From assembly GCA_964019425.1 (NCBI GenBank), contig OZ025859.1:372001-436000 (forward strand): a stretch of DNA of 64,000 bases, in the 5' to 3' direction. The notes under the pieces were generated by a model. The model was given only the letters and a program-made list of their open reading frames with translations. It was not told the origin of the DNA and ran no database searches. This DNA comes from Flectonema sp. DT1601. Its lineage: Eukaryota > Euglenozoa > Diplonemea > Diplonemida > Diplonemidae. A program made the position numbers and the translations under genes. Below are positions 41,349 through 52,320 of the stretch, in pieces (position 1 is the first letter of the stretch; the number at the start of each line of letters is the position of its first letter).

Positions 41349-41537
41349 ATGCCGACACCCAGTATAAATTCTAACAATGTCATAACAGGTACGAACGTGA
41401 AAATAACGAATGGTGCTCCAACGAAAGCAGATGTAATGTGTAAAGCGATGTGTATGGGTGAAGGGTTTCTTCAAGTCCTGTACATGTTAAGAGTGGCAGG
41501 CATTCTTGACAATGCCAATAAGAATTTTCCCTGCTGA
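41349..41537 (+). CDS. Small ORF, 62 aa, after a TATA box
   Basis: MPTPSINSNNVITGTNVKIT..., ending DNANKNFPC. TTATATAA overlaps the bases just before the ATG. It is divergent from the protease-5'-end relic on the minus strand, as in virus-like gene layouts. Copies lie at 44327 and 55070; a copy without its start lies in 50551-50727. Possibly the surviving N-terminus of a longer protein. Unrecognised. Confidence 0.4.
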   Translation: MPTPSINSNNVITGTNVKITNGAPTKADVMCKAMCMGEGFLQVLYMLRVAGILDNANKNFPC

Positions 41538-41697
41538 ATCGGACCTTGAGAACAAAATTGCGTTGTGCTGTTAGTGCTGGTAATCCCGAGTGCATTACAG
41601 AGAGAGATGGAATGAAGGAATATGAATGATGCCTTGTTGTTTAATGAGAAATGCTTAATCCGCGATCCACTATTTTTTTCTCTTCCAGCCGAACAAC

Positions 41698-42759
41698 ATG
41701 TCAAGCGATGAATTGAAGCTTGTTATGGAGCTTGCCCAGGCTGTTACGAAGGAGAGGGAGTTGGTGTTGAAGCAGGAGATCAAGGAGTGGCAGGGGGAAC
41801 TGGAGAGGATCGCATTCAAGGAGGGCGACCATGCTGGGATATCTGATGAAAAGCAAGAATATCGCATGAACCAGTGCAAGGAGAACATTGCTAAAGCCGA
41901 GGCAGCCTTAGAGAAACTAAGAAGTGGTGAAGATGTGGCAACGAAGTTGGCTGCAGTCCGGGGTGGGAAAGTACCCGCTGAAACCACACCTCCAACCCGG
42001 GGATTACAGCAGTTGATGATTTCGAACTCCCCTGCTTTGGATGGGCCTGTTAGAGCTTCGGCTGCTGGTAAGTCTGCAAATAGCGCTGAAAGCCAGACAA
42101 TTGATTCCGTTTTTTGTAAATTGAATGAAAATACCAAGTGGATGCCCTTTGACACAATCCCATCAACTGAAAAAACACCAACCACCTTGTTTGGAATCTT
42201 ATTGTCACAACAGAGATTATTGCGTTTAGAAGTGTGTTTTTCGAATCAAAATTACAAGTTCACCAGAGAATTTGCTACACCCTCAGGAGTTACAAGATCA
42301 CTCTCCGGTATTCCTGATTGTTTGGTGTGTCTCAGTTCAAGCTTCGACAAGATCAAGCCAGCTAAAGGTTGCGGGCTCGATGTCTTGCATGACACTCGTA
42401 AAAAGCTGAAGGTTGTACTTATCAAACACGAATCCGGCGATAAGGGTCGCGATGAATCTATTAAGCAGCTTGCTGTTACAATGTGGTGTTTCAATAAAGA
42501 ACGTGTGAACAGGAAGATACCACTCTATGGGATTGTAATTTGCAATAATGGTCTCATTCACCCGCTGAAGCTAACCACCACCAATGATGGACAGGAGCAG
42601 ATACATACTGATGGGTGCTTATCGTCAGGTTACGTGGATAAGCTATGTCTGGCAATGCTTAAACAGAAAGTCGATGAAGCGGAATGTTGGAATGTTAATG
42701 AAGTCGCACCGACTAGGAAGAAGAAGGCCAACAAGGTGAAGCGAAAAAAGCATGCATAA
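41698..42759 (+). CDS. Header (cassette B) with PD-(D/E)XK-like domain, 353 aa
   Basis: Same C-terminal domain and basic tail as 13489-14553, but the header's middle cassette is type B (ERIAFKEGDHAGISDEKQEY). Upstream is a strong acceptor, TTTTTTTCTCTTCCAG|CCGAACAACATG, rather than the TATATAAG context of copies 1 and 2; homology switches exactly at the CAG. AATAAA lies in the 3' spacer (42760-43271). Confidence 0.6.
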   Translation: MSSDELKLVMELAQAVTKERELVLKQEIKEWQGELERIAFKEGDHAGISDEKQEYRMNQCKENIAKAEAALEKLRSGEDVATKLAAVRGGKVPAETTPPTRGLQQLMISNSPALDGPVRASAAGKSANSAESQTIDSVFCKLNENTKWMPFDTIPSTEKTPTTLFGILLSQQRLLRLEVCFSNQNYKFTREFATPSGVTRSLSGIPDCLVCLSSSFDKIKPAKGCGLDVLHDTRKKLKVVLIKHESGDKGRDESIKQLAVTMWCFNKERVNRKIPLYGIVICNNGLIHPLKLTTTNDGQEQIHTDGCLSSGYVDKLCLAMLKQKVDEAECWNVNEVAPTRKKKANKVKRKKHA

Positions 42760-43281
42760 GTTAGTTTGTTTTTAGACTTGCACTTCCCCTGCAATAGCGG
42801 CTTCTCGTAACTTTTTGATTTGACTTCTTATGTTCCCGGTTGTCGCCAGTAGTAAAAATATGATGAATAAACTGAGTTCGAAAATCCAGACGTCTTCAGT
42901 AGCGGTTTTCTTTTAGGCCCGCACGTCTTTAGATTTTTTTCAACCTTCTACTTAGATCTTTCTTTTCTATTTGGCATACCCACTTGATTCTTATTCCTAT
43001 TCCCACCCTTGTTACTTTTCTTTCCACTCGGGAGATCCCTAAGTTTCTCTTTCATTTTCCTTCTCTCCCCTTTGCTTTTATTCTATTTCTTCAATAAGTT
43101 TTCTGCTGAAAGAAGACAACAAATCGGAAATAATCAAAAATACCAAGAGTCACCGCAATCATCTCTTCACAATACAGGGACACCATTGCAATTGCAATGA
43201 GATCATCAGGACATCAGCGACCCTTTACATCATTCAGCAGATCCAAGCAATCGATTGATTTTGGATCCAATTCACCATCAG

Positions 43282-43566
43282 ATGTATGATGCACGCGGGG
43301 GAGGGAATGTCTGTGGTGTTACATTTTTTATGGATGATAGTGATCACAACACAAGAGAACAGACTACTACCTTACACGTTTTGTATGCCAATGCCAATGC
43401 AGCGGGTTACTCAGGAAGCCTTCGCAATGCAACTTTCAAGAGCACCAATCACTATACTGTTCAAATCCAGCACCCTGAACCTCAAGAACTCCACAAGTAC
43501 TTGAATCCACGGCACAACAGGAATATTCGTGAGAACGAAAACTTCAATAGCTACCTTCCTAATTAG
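43282..43566 (+). CDS. Small ORF with native C-terminus
   Basis: As 11-292, ending FNSYLPN. It is preceded by the standard 3' spacer. Confidence 0.4.
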   Translation: MYDARGGGNVCGVTFFMDDSDHNTREQTTTLHVLYANANAAGYSGSLRNATFKSTNHYTVQIQHPEPQELHKYLNPRHNRNIRENENFNSYLPN

Positions 43567-43630
43567 TAGATTAAAAACCTAAACAGCAAAGCTTACCATC
43601 GAAGATATTGTATGGTGAAGGTATTCTTTT

Positions 43631-43778
43631 GTTGATGCCATAGAGCGGTGAGGGGACTTTCAACAGCGACGAAGGCCATAAACACACTGGCAACAGTGTA
43701 AAGACCGCGGTTTATGGATTCCCTCAGGCGGATGGGAAATTAACAACAACAAGAGAAGTCCCACAGTAAGACTTTATG
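43631..43778. other. Structured spacer (hairpin with GNRA-type loop)
   Basis: CCATAAAC (43676-43683) pairs with GTTTATGG (43710-43717). Inside is CACTG-GCAA-CAGTG (43685-43698), a stem capped by a GCAA tetraloop. The same sequence lies at 54711-54838, where a longer perfect palindrome precedes it. It could be a structured RNA or a DNA cruciform. Confidence 0.55.
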
Positions 43779-44115
43779 ACACGGGGAATTTTACTAGGTC
43801 AGGACAATGAAAGGATTGACAGATTGAGAGCTCTTTCTCGATCCATTGTGTGGTGGTGCATGGCCGCTCCTAGTTGGTGGAGTGATTTGTCTGGTTGATT
43901 CCGTTAACGAACGAGATCTCGACCCTTCAGCAGGGGCGCTCGTCGCTTAGGTCTTAGGCGTTCTACGTCCTTTTTCCAAGACAGTGCCGCCCTTCTTAAG
44001 GACTGTGTGCGCCTTCAGCACGCGTAAGAGCTAGCCAATAGCAGGTCTGTGATGCTCCTAAATGTCCTAGGCTGCACGCGCACTACACTGACGCATTAAA
44101 CGAGTCTGATTGGTG
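43779..44115 (+). rRNA. Small-subunit (18S) rRNA fragment, about 337 bp, inserted
   Basis: Contains near-universal SSU segments: GGATTGACAGATTGAGAGC, GGTGGTGGTGCATGGCC, TTAGTTGGTGGAGTGATTTG, AACGAACGAGAT, AGGTCTGTGATG and GCACGCGCACTACACTGACG. It covers roughly the 3' major domain. It sits cleanly between CTTTATG and AATGTTAGCC, which are adjacent at 54855-54866 and 41127-41138, so both empty sites are in the window. The region between the conserved parts is highly divergent. It is a fragment and not a working rRNA gene. Confidence 0.88.
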
Positions 44116-44326
44116 AATGTTAGCCAAGCACATCTTCTCTCTCGCTTCTGTTTGTTATGACTAACAACAGAAGGAACAAATGATTGACAGGCCGTGGCCA
44201 AAAGTCACCAATCCATATGTTATTCAAACCGACTTCTGCCAAAGGTTTACCAATATCTTTCAGGTAGTCCTCTATTTGGTAGTTAAATAGTAATTTTGTT
44301 AAATTAAGTTAGATGTTCTTATATAA

Positions 44327-44515
44327 ATGCCGACACCCAGTATAAATTCTAACAATGTCATAACAGGTACGAACGTGAAAATAACGAATGGTGCTCCAAC
44401 GAAAGCAGATGTAATGTGTAAAGCGATGTGTATGGGTGAAGGGTTTCTTCAATTCCTGTACATGTTAAGAGTGGCAGGCATTCTTGACAATGCCAATAAC
44501 AATTTTCCCTGCTGA
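44327..44515 (+). CDS. Small ORF, 62 aa, after a TATA box (second copy)
   Basis: Same as 41349-41537, with LQFLYML for LQVLYML. The segment is cut 30-40 bases after its stop by the hAT insertion. Confidence 0.4.
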   Translation: MPTPSINSNNVITGTNVKITNGAPTKADVMCKAMCMGEGFLQFLYMLRVAGILDNANNNFPC

Positions 44516-44554
44516 ATCGGACCTTGAGAACAAAATTGCGTTGTGCTGTTAGTG

Positions 44555-47500
44555 CATACTTGTGCACAAAGCTAAAGCTAAAGCTAAGCTTTTTAGAGCT
44601 AAGCTAAAGCTATTTAGCTTTTTTTAGCTTTTTTTAGCTTTTTTTTAGCTTTTTTGAAAAAAAATTTTCAAACAAAAAATACCTCATTTTTGGACATTTT
44701 TGGTATTTTTTTGGAATTTTTTTAGAAAAAAAATGGAAAGTTGTTGAAAATAAAGCAGTGGAAAATTGAGAAACTGGCACTGTGGAGCTTGAAAGCATTT
44801 TTTTTGAATTTTTTTAGAAAAAAAATTTATTCTCTCAGAATGTAAAAAAAAAAAAAAAAAATTACTTGAAGGGGAGTAAAAAAAAATTTTTTTAATTAAA
44901 AAAGCTAGTAACCAGTCTTGTTTGGGTTTTTTTGGGGTCTTTTGGTATATTAGCAGCTAAATCTGTGAACAGAGCAAGGATATAAGGTAAGAGGTGTCAA
45001 AACTGCATAAATCCAAATTTCCCCTCCTTAATTTACCCCCCCCCCCCAGGTTCTTAAAAAATGTCTTACAAAGTTCCCTGTCAAACTACAGTAACTTAAC
45101 CTGTTGCAATGTGTTTTTTTTCTCCTTTCAGATCCATCTCTCCTACAATGAATGCTCTTGAAACTCCACTTGAGGCTGCTGAGCTGCAGCAACTTGCATG
45201 TGACTTGCAAGTCGATGATCGAATCGTTCTGCGATTCAAGAAAGAGGCAGCGAAGAAGATAGTGGAATGGAGAGGCTATGTGCAAGTAGCCCGAGGATCA
45301 GGTGATAACAGGCATGTTGGTACAAAAGCTCCCAGTCCGTTACTTCCCACTTTATCGAAATCATGTATCGCCAAGATCCTGCCACTATCCTTCGATTTCC
45401 ACCCTCTGATGCTGATTTGGCATCAAATCCCTATCATTCAGTCACAGTGTACAGGGGGAATCTCTCTCACTTTCGACATCTTAGTCACTCAGCTAAGAAA
45501 GAAGGTAGTGGGGATGTAGAAAACTTAGTTGGAAACTGGCAAAAGGAGCAGTCATAATTCAGTAACATTTCTACTGACGATGGTATAACTACAGTGGAAA
45601 AGTTACAAGAACACCATCTTGTAGCCCAACAAAGCTACAGGGACTCTGAGTTCCAGGCATTCCAGGGTGCAATGCATGAAGAGCAGTTGCTGCTGCAGGA
45701 AGAGCATGAAGCAGTAACGCAGAAACTGCAGGAGTCAAACACTGCTGCTGAGAAGGAATTACTTAGCTTGCAAGATGAGTGCAGTGCCCTAAAGAAACAA
45801 CATTCTTCCCTAGCGGAAGGGATTCAACTGCAGGTAGCACAAATTACACACGCAACTCTAGCAAATGTGTTGCAGACAGGCAGCTCAGAGAAAGTTACAG
45901 AGTTGGAAACAAGGGTTCTAGAGATTGAGAACGAGAAGCGGTTACTTGAATCCGAACATGGGGAGATGGAAAATGAGGTGAAGCGACTAAAAGCAGAGGT
46001 AGATGATGCAGAACAGAAGTGCAGAGATGCAACTGAGGTGTGGAATGCAAAGGAGGAGAGGATTCGCAATATCCTTGATAGTAAGCCGAAGGAGAGCATG
46101 CCTGAAGTACTTCCCAAGATACCAGCTGCGCCAATTCCACAGGAAGCTAAGGAGGGGGGATTGGAGGTTGGGACAACACAGGCTGACCGACCACTCTTTG
46201 GTGAGGGTGGTTGGTTTGTTGATAATGGGGATAGGGGCAAGTGCAACATTTGCGGTGAGATTAGGATGAAGAATGGAGGCTCAGGGAAGAAAAACGCTGG
46301 AACAAGTAACCTGCGGGCACACTTGCGTTGTCATCACAACCTCCCAGGAAGCGGGAAGCCTAAGGAGTTGGGGGTAACACATGGCACTTCCACCACTGAT
46401 CTGTGTGTTTTAAAAGACTTGGTATGTAAACCATTGAATTTCTTTAGAAACATCAAGTGTTTGTACAATGTCTCACACCAACAGAGCATGATGGACAAAA
46501 TAGCTGTGTTCTTCTGCCAAAATAAGATAGCCCTGCAAGTGGTTGAAGATCCAACTTTCACTGGCATTACGTCTGCACCTGCAGGTGTTACGCGAAGGAG
46601 TCTGCTTGCCCACATTGAGAAGCTTGGGAATACCTGCCGTCAGAAGTTGCTTAGCGGTTTGAAGGCGATGATGTTACAATTATGTTTGATGGGGCGACAC
46701 TACCTGGAAAGCGACGAGTGCTGAACTTCAGTATTCACAATGGCCATATGGCCCTGTTTTTTAGAAGTGTAGTAGTTACTAGCTTTTCTGCTGCAGATGC
46801 CTTGAAGGTACTTCGAAGCATCACTACTGAGCTACTTGAAGCTAATGTTGTCCCACTTGCCTTCTGTGCTGACAATGCAAAGAGCATGCAGAATGCCCTG
46901 AAGGAAGCAGCACTTCCAGTTAGTATGTATCTAAAAAAGCAAACATTACCTGCTGCCCAACATTTTACAAACTAAGATTTAATAAACCATCACAGAGATG
47001 GAGAGTCTTGTGTGTAGAATCGCTGCATCAGAGGCACATGTTGAACGGACATTCAAAGTGACATCCCGCCTACTGACAAAGCAGCGATCAAGAATGGTTC
47101 ACAGACATGTTGATGCTATGCTGCAAGTAGCGTGCAACATGTTTAAGGTGTGTGCTGCTGACCCAACAAGGAAGAAGACAAAAAAAGCAGAAGGCCCTGC
47201 TGTGAAGAGGGTTAAAGACGAACTTTCCTAAGTTTAATAATTCCTTTCTACCCTCTTCTAATAACTGATATCACATGTCTTTCTAGCTTGTATTTTACTA
47301 CTTCTGTGGTATAATTATTTAGTGAATTTATGGATATCTCCTCCTTTTAGTGACATTTTTTTAATCCAGGTAGGGAAAATGTGTGTTAAGGCAAGTATAG
47401 CGAAAAATCATACTCAGTGTTGATTGCAATAAGTAATAATTTGCCTGTCATATCAAAAAAAAAACATATTTCTCTCCCAACAGTACACATAGTTGAATTA

Positions 47501-47806
47501 TGAAATGTTATCTTTGTAGATACCAGGTTGCGCAAATATCGAAAAATCAAGTCACTTAACAGCTTAAATGAGCCAAAAAACACACAAAACTCTGTAGTGG
47601 TGGATACTGGAAATATTATAATTGGTGATTTTTTTTTTTCCCCACACTTTTTTTCCTCACAAAACCAAAAAAAATATCAAAAAAGTACAGAAACATGCCA
47701 AAATTTAAAAAAAAAAAATTTTCAAAAAAAAGCTAAAAAAAGCTAGATAGCTTAGCTTTAGCTTCAAAAAGCTTAGCTTTAGCTTTTAGCTTTTTGCACA
47801 AGTATG
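44555..47806. mobile_element. hAT-superfamily DNA transposon, 3.25 kb
   Basis: Terminal inverted repeats CATACTTGTGCA...TGCACAAGTATG, flanked by the direct repeat GTTAGTG (44548-44554 and 47807-47813); the adjoining C can make this 8 bp, the hAT norm. Uninterrupted target sites are at 41570-41576 and 50760-50766. Both ends carry dense subterminal AGCTAAAGCT/AGCTTTAGCT motifs, the usual transposase-binding layout. The flanks of the coding part are extremely A/T-rich. The transposase inside is defective (see next entry). Confidence 0.88.
45148..47231 (+). pseudogene. hAT transposase, defective
   Basis: Parts in order: an N-terminal domain (MNALETPLEAAELQQL, preceded by a possible acceptor TCTCCTTTCAG); a long coiled coil (about 45600-46130); a BED zinc finger with CNIC and HLRCHH (about 46240-46335); the start of the RNase H-like core with FDGAT (46682) and ADNAKSM (about 46867); and the C-terminal dimerisation segment SEAHVERTF...RSRM (47025-47095). 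The frame shifts near 45340 and near 46680, there is an in-frame stop near 45556, and the central-to-late catalytic region, including the expected Glu and the insertion domain, is missing between about 46975 and 47000. Confidence 0.8.
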
Positions 47807-47934
47807 GTTAGTGCTGGTAATCCCGAGTGCATTACAGAGAGAGATGGAATGAAGGAATATGAATGATGCCTTGTTGTTTAATGAGAAATGCTTAATCCGC
47901 GATCCACTATTTTTTCCTCTTCCAGCCGAACAAC
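47232..47934. other. hAT 3' end and unit fragment upstream of a header exon
   Basis: AT-rich transposon tail to 47806, then 47814-47934 is the standard upstream segment of header exons, ending in the acceptor ATTTTTTCCTCTTCCAG before CCGAACAACATG. No further gene seen. Confidence 0.6.
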
Positions 47935-50550
47935 ATGTCAAGCGATGAATTGAAGTTTGTTATGGAGCTTGCCCAGGCTGTTGCGGAGAAGGAGAAGTCG
48001 GTGTTGAAGCAGGAGATCAAGGAGTGGCAGGGGGAACTGGGGGAGCTGTGCATTTGCCTCCTCGGGGCGCTCCTGGACACCGGAAACGGTAGACCGAAAG
48101 ATGCAGAGGCACCGACAGCACCACCAGCACCGTCAACACCACCAAACACCAACAAACCGCCGGACCCCGCCAGGCGAGAAGGATGGAAGGTCCCTAACGG
48201 AGACCCAGCAACACCGCGCAAGGAACGGAACCGGAGAGCACACGCTCTCAACGGAAACGGGCCAAAGCCCTCGCCTTCTACCAAAAAAAGGGCGAAGGGA
48301 GGATCCGAATCCTCCTCAGAGGAAGACCCATCTCTGAGAGGGATGCTCCAGGAGAGCCAGGAGCAAGCGAAGAAGGACAGGGAGGAAGCGAAGGAGCTGC
48401 GTCTCCAGATCGGTACGCTGCTGAAGCGACTCGACGGAATGGCGGAGCAGCTGAAGAAGAGCTCAGAGCAAGCGGAGAAGGAAGCCGAACGTAGGGAGCG
48501 AAGGGAACAGGTACTCCATAAGAACTACCTGGACCTCGAGGAGAGGTCGAGACGCGTCTTCGCGGAGAAGGAAAAAGAAGCGAAGGCGACGGCGACACGG
48601 GCGAAAGAAGAGACCGCGCAGGCGATCAAAACATTACGCGAAGAACATGCCAAGCAGGTGGAGGCCCTGATGGCGGAAAAGACGGAAGGACCGAGGACGA
48701 AGAAAATCGTCAAGAAGAAGAAGAAGGAGGAGAAGGCGGCGGATGGCGACACCGTCATGGGCGGCGAGGAGTTGGCGGCGGTGTCCGAGGCCGACCAACT
48801 CGGCCAGACGGAAACCCACCAACTCAACGCGGAGGAGGGGAAGGAAAGGAAGGCCGCGGTGACTCTGCGGAAGAAGGAGTTGGTAACGAAGGCGGAGGAG
48901 GAACTGCTGGGGAGGATGAAAGCCAGCGCGGCCCAGATCAAGTGGGAACAGGAAGAGAAGAGAGAGAAGGAGGCGACGGAAGGCTGGTCCCTACGGCAGG
49001 GGGACTGGTACTCGACAGTGAGATCAGTCGAGGAGATGGAGAAGGAGAAGCGGGGAGTGGCGTTGATGACGGCCGGTACCGCAAGGAAATGGATCACACG
49101 GCGGGTGGCACTGTCGGCGTGGGAGTGTCTCAGCCTGGTGACGATATCACAGGTAACGGAGACCAGTAGATCGGAGCAGGTGCTCCTGGAAAAAAAGGAG
49201 GGGAAGGAAGGACCCGCGATCCAGACGAGGATAACCATCGTCTGGATCACGGATCTAGGAAAGGAGGCCCAGATGAAGGGCATTGCTGGATCGGGAGGCG
49301 TCGCTCCCACGACCGAATTGGTCGTGAGGGCGACCAAGAAGAGATGCTCGGCGGAGGACTGGAAACGATTCCAGCGAAACCCGAAGAGGGTCACAACCTG
49401 CCTGAGGGAAATGAAGGGTTTCGTGGACGGGTATTTACCCAGGATAAACCCAGAAGAAGCTTCGGCCGTAGTAAGGGTTAGAGAGGAAGAAGTGGAGACC
49501 TTCCTTCGGACATCCGGAAAAGCCGGGGTTTTCGTGATGGAGAAATCCAGGAACGAAAACAGAGCTATCATCTGGCTCCCGGGCGAAGAAAAACTGGACG
49601 ATGCTCTGGTGAAAGCCGAGGAGGACCCGAACTGCATCGGACTGGTACAGAACAAAGACGGCCTGGGAATGAGGGTGAGGAGATCCGGAGAGAACACCTC
49701 CAGGAGGAAGCTGGGCATCCCAGCGAAAATGCCAGAAGCGAAGGTTAGCGGCATACCGCTGGGGATGACTGCCGATGAGGCAGTCAAACAGCTGATAGCT
49801 GAGGAGGGATGGGACGTCAGGAAGACCTGGGAAGGAGTGAGAGACGGTACCCGCTTAAGCTAAGGAATGCGAAACTAGCTCGTGCTTCGGAAACATTTGG
49901 GGTATTCAAACCTGAAGATCTTCAAGTTAAGTGTCTGATCAAGGCAGAGCTAAGTAAAAATGAGCAAATAGCCTTGGGCCTTGACAATAGCATCGGAGAA
50001 CTTGAAGGAGAAGCTGCTGTAGTCAAGGAGAACATCGCAAAAGCCGAGGCAGCCTTAGAGAAACTAAGAAGTGGTGAGGATGTGGCAACGAAGTTGGCTG
50101 CAGTCCGGGGTGGGAAAGTACCCGCTGAGGAGAAAGAGGAAGAATACATGAAGCTGTTGAAGCCTACTGAGGTATAATTTTACTTTTTGTTTGTAACGCA
50201 TTTTGAGGTAAACCTGTCTGAACGGATCCGACTTTTTTTTGTATTGGTCACAGTACAGCCCTTCTGGCATGGTCATCACGCACTTAATAAAAATTATTTA
50301 AAATACAGGCCAACCAATATCCATATCTGGAAGTCAAAGGAATAGACCCAAATGTGTTTAATGAATCACGCACAGCATCAATTACGTCGAGCAAGATGAG
50401 TTCGACTTGGAAGGTAGATATGGAAGCCTGTGAGGTCTGTGGGACCACAGAAGGACTTTCTCGTGCTCATATTATCTGCACACGAGCAGATGCCGGCAGC
50501 ATGGACATCGAGTACGAATCTAATCGCAACGTGCTTGTACTCTGTGGAAC
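47935..50550 (+). pseudogene. Header-HNH gene broken by a GC-rich insert and a 3' junction
   Basis: Starts as a standard header (MSSDELKFVMELAQAVAEKEKSVL). At about 48044, in the middle cassette, it is entered by a 1.8-kb GC-rich insert. Cassette C resumes at about 49853 and runs to the exon end at 50171, followed by the 137-bp intron and the start of the HNH exon (50309). That exon stops matching at about 50550, after the NVLVLCG strand, where it is joined to the TATA-ORF segment. The gene cannot encode a full HNH-CCCH protein. Confidence 0.75.
48044..49852 (+). mobile_element. GC-rich coding insert, possibly non-LTR retrotransposon ORF1-like
   Basis: Base composition is visibly much richer in G+C than anything nearby. 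It is one open frame in phase with the host header (combined 642 aa from 47935). Content: Pro/Thr-rich start, long coiled coil (EAEKERRERREQVLHKNYLD region), Lys-rich linker, then two globular segments near the C-terminus (GKAGVFVMEKSRNENRAIIW and IPLGMTADEAVKQLIAEEGW). The last two resemble the RRM-like parts of LINE ORF1 proteins. No terminal repeats, target duplication or poly-A tail are seen. It may be a 5'-truncated or recombined piece, or horizontally acquired. Confidence 0.4.
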
Positions 50551-50878
50551 TGTATAAATTCTAACAATGTCATAACAGGTACGAACGTGAAATTAACGAA
50601 TGGTGCTCCAACGAAAGCAGATGTAATGTGTAAAGCGATGTGTATGGGTGAAGGGTTTCTTCAAGTCCTGTACATGTTAAGAGTGGCAGGCATTCTTGAC
50701 AATGCCAATAACAATTTTCCCTGCTGAATCGGACCTTGAGAACAAAATTGCGTTGTGCTGTTAGTGCTGATAATCCCGAGTGCATTACAGAGAGAGATGG
50801 AATGAAGGAATATGAATGATGCCTTGTTGTTTAATGAGAAATGCTTAATCCGCGATCCACTATTTTTTCCTCTTCCAG
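50551..50878. other. TATA-ORF fragment and header upstream segment
   Basis: Begins inside the 62-aa ORF (its first codons are lost at the junction), runs through its stop and on to the acceptor CCTCTTCCAG before the next header exon. The intact hAT target site is at 50760-50766. Confidence 0.6.
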
Positions 50879-50887
50879 CCGAACAAC

Positions 50888-52192
50888 ATGTCAAGCGATG
50901 AATTGAAGCTTGTTATGGAGCTTGCCCAGGCTGTTGCGGAGAAGGAGAAGTCGGTGTTGAAGCAGGAGATCAAGGAGTGGCAGGGGGAACTTGGGAAGAA
51001 GGTGCTTAATCTAAAGAATGCGAAAGTAGCTCGTGCTTCGGAAACATTTGGGGTATTCAAACCTGAAGATCTTCAAGTTAAGTGTCTGATCAAGGCGGAG
51101 CTAAGTGAAAATGAGCAAATAGCCTTGGGCCTTGACAATAGCATCGGAGAACTTGAAGGAGAAGCTGCTGTAGTCAAGGAGAACATCGCAAAAGCCGAGG
51201 TCCGATTGCTGATTCTGACGAAAGGAGAGGATGTGGCAACGAAGTTGGCTGCAGTCCGGGGTGGGAAAGTACCCGCTGAGGAGAAAGAGAACGAATACAT
51301 GAAGCTGTTGAAGCCTGCTGAGGTATAATTTTACTTTTTGTTTGTAACGCATTTCGGGGTAAACCTCTGAACGGGTCCGACCTTTTTTTGTATTGGTCAC
51401 AGTACAGCCCTTCTGGCATGGTCATCACGCACTTAATAAACATTATTTAAAATACAGGCCAACCAATATCCATATCTGGAAGTCAAAGGAATAGACCCAA
51501 ATGTGTTTAATGAATCACGCACAGCATCAATTACGTCGAGCAAGATGAGTTCGACTTGGAAGGTAGATATGGAAGCCTGTGAGGTCTGTGGGACCACAGA
51601 AGGACTTTCTCGTGCTCATATTATCTGCACACGAGCAGATGCCGACAGCATGGACATCGAGTACGAATCTAATCGCAACGTGCTTGTACTCTGTGGAACA
51701 AAAGACGGTTACACGTCAAGTAGTCGCCCAAGCACATGGAAATGTCACGCAATGTTCGACAGAAAAATAATGTCATTCATCCACGACCCGAATGATGAAT
51801 CAATGACCAAGTTCTTTGTCATCGGTGGCCCACACCACGGCAAGGAGGTAACCTTAAAGCATAAGCCACACAGACGAACACTGCACTCACATTTTGCATA
51901 CTGCTTAAGAAATGAAAGTTTCAAGGGCTTGGTTACAGTGAAAACGGGTGGTGAAAGGTTTTCGGAAATCGTGGAGTGGGCCAAAAAAGTCGCACCTATA
52001 ACCTCTGAAGCCAGCACCCCTGAAAAGAAAGAACAAAACAGAATGGAAGATGCATACATGCCACACAAACCTAGTTCTCCACCAGAAGGCCAGCAAAGCG
52101 GTGGTATTAACAGCTTCTCCAAAAAAGGGCCGTGTCGGTACTTCAATAATGGTGGCTGTGTGCGGGGTAATAAATGTTGGTTTTCACACTGA
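50888..52192 (+). CDS. Spliced header (cassette C) HNH-CCCH gene, 389 aa
   Basis: Exons 50888-51322 and 51458-52192. The header is the longest seen (145 residues), with cassette C (GKKVLNLKNAKVARASETFG... to ELEGEAAVVKENIAKAE) and a variant after it (VRLLILTKGEDVATK). The exon ends MKLLKPAE and joins in phase 0 to the HNH exon. HNH and CCCH residues are all present; second variant group (HFAYC, GGERF). Confidence 0.72.
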
Positions 52193-52320
52193 CTTTCAAC
52201 TTTATTATTAAGTGAACAGTGGACAAGACTCTTCATGCTTTCCTCTTTGGAAATATTGAGCCACTAGTCCACTAAAAAACCATTTTACGTTTGCCATCTC
52301 TCATCTCAGCTCTGGTCTCA

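Larger units (their letters stand above)
28704..43271. repeat. Tandem mega-unit, copy 3 (14,568 bp)
   Basis: Third head-to-tail copy. It has one extra 624-bp tandem unit inside the helicase relic and a fourth minisatellite unit. After the HNH-CCCH gene it departs from copies 1 and 2: the stand-alone PD-(D/E)XK-like gene is missing and its place is taken by a different 1-kb segment (40880-41690), before homology resumes at the header of the next gene. Confidence 0.9.

Noticed and set aside
1-43271. The three units as a recent concatemeric virus integration.
   Set aside because: All copies share the same decayed state and include host-type spliced genes, which fits later segmental duplication better.
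43779-44115. A functional rRNA gene.
   Set aside because: Only about 337 bp of the small-subunit gene, no flanking rDNA, and clean joins to unit sequence on both sides.
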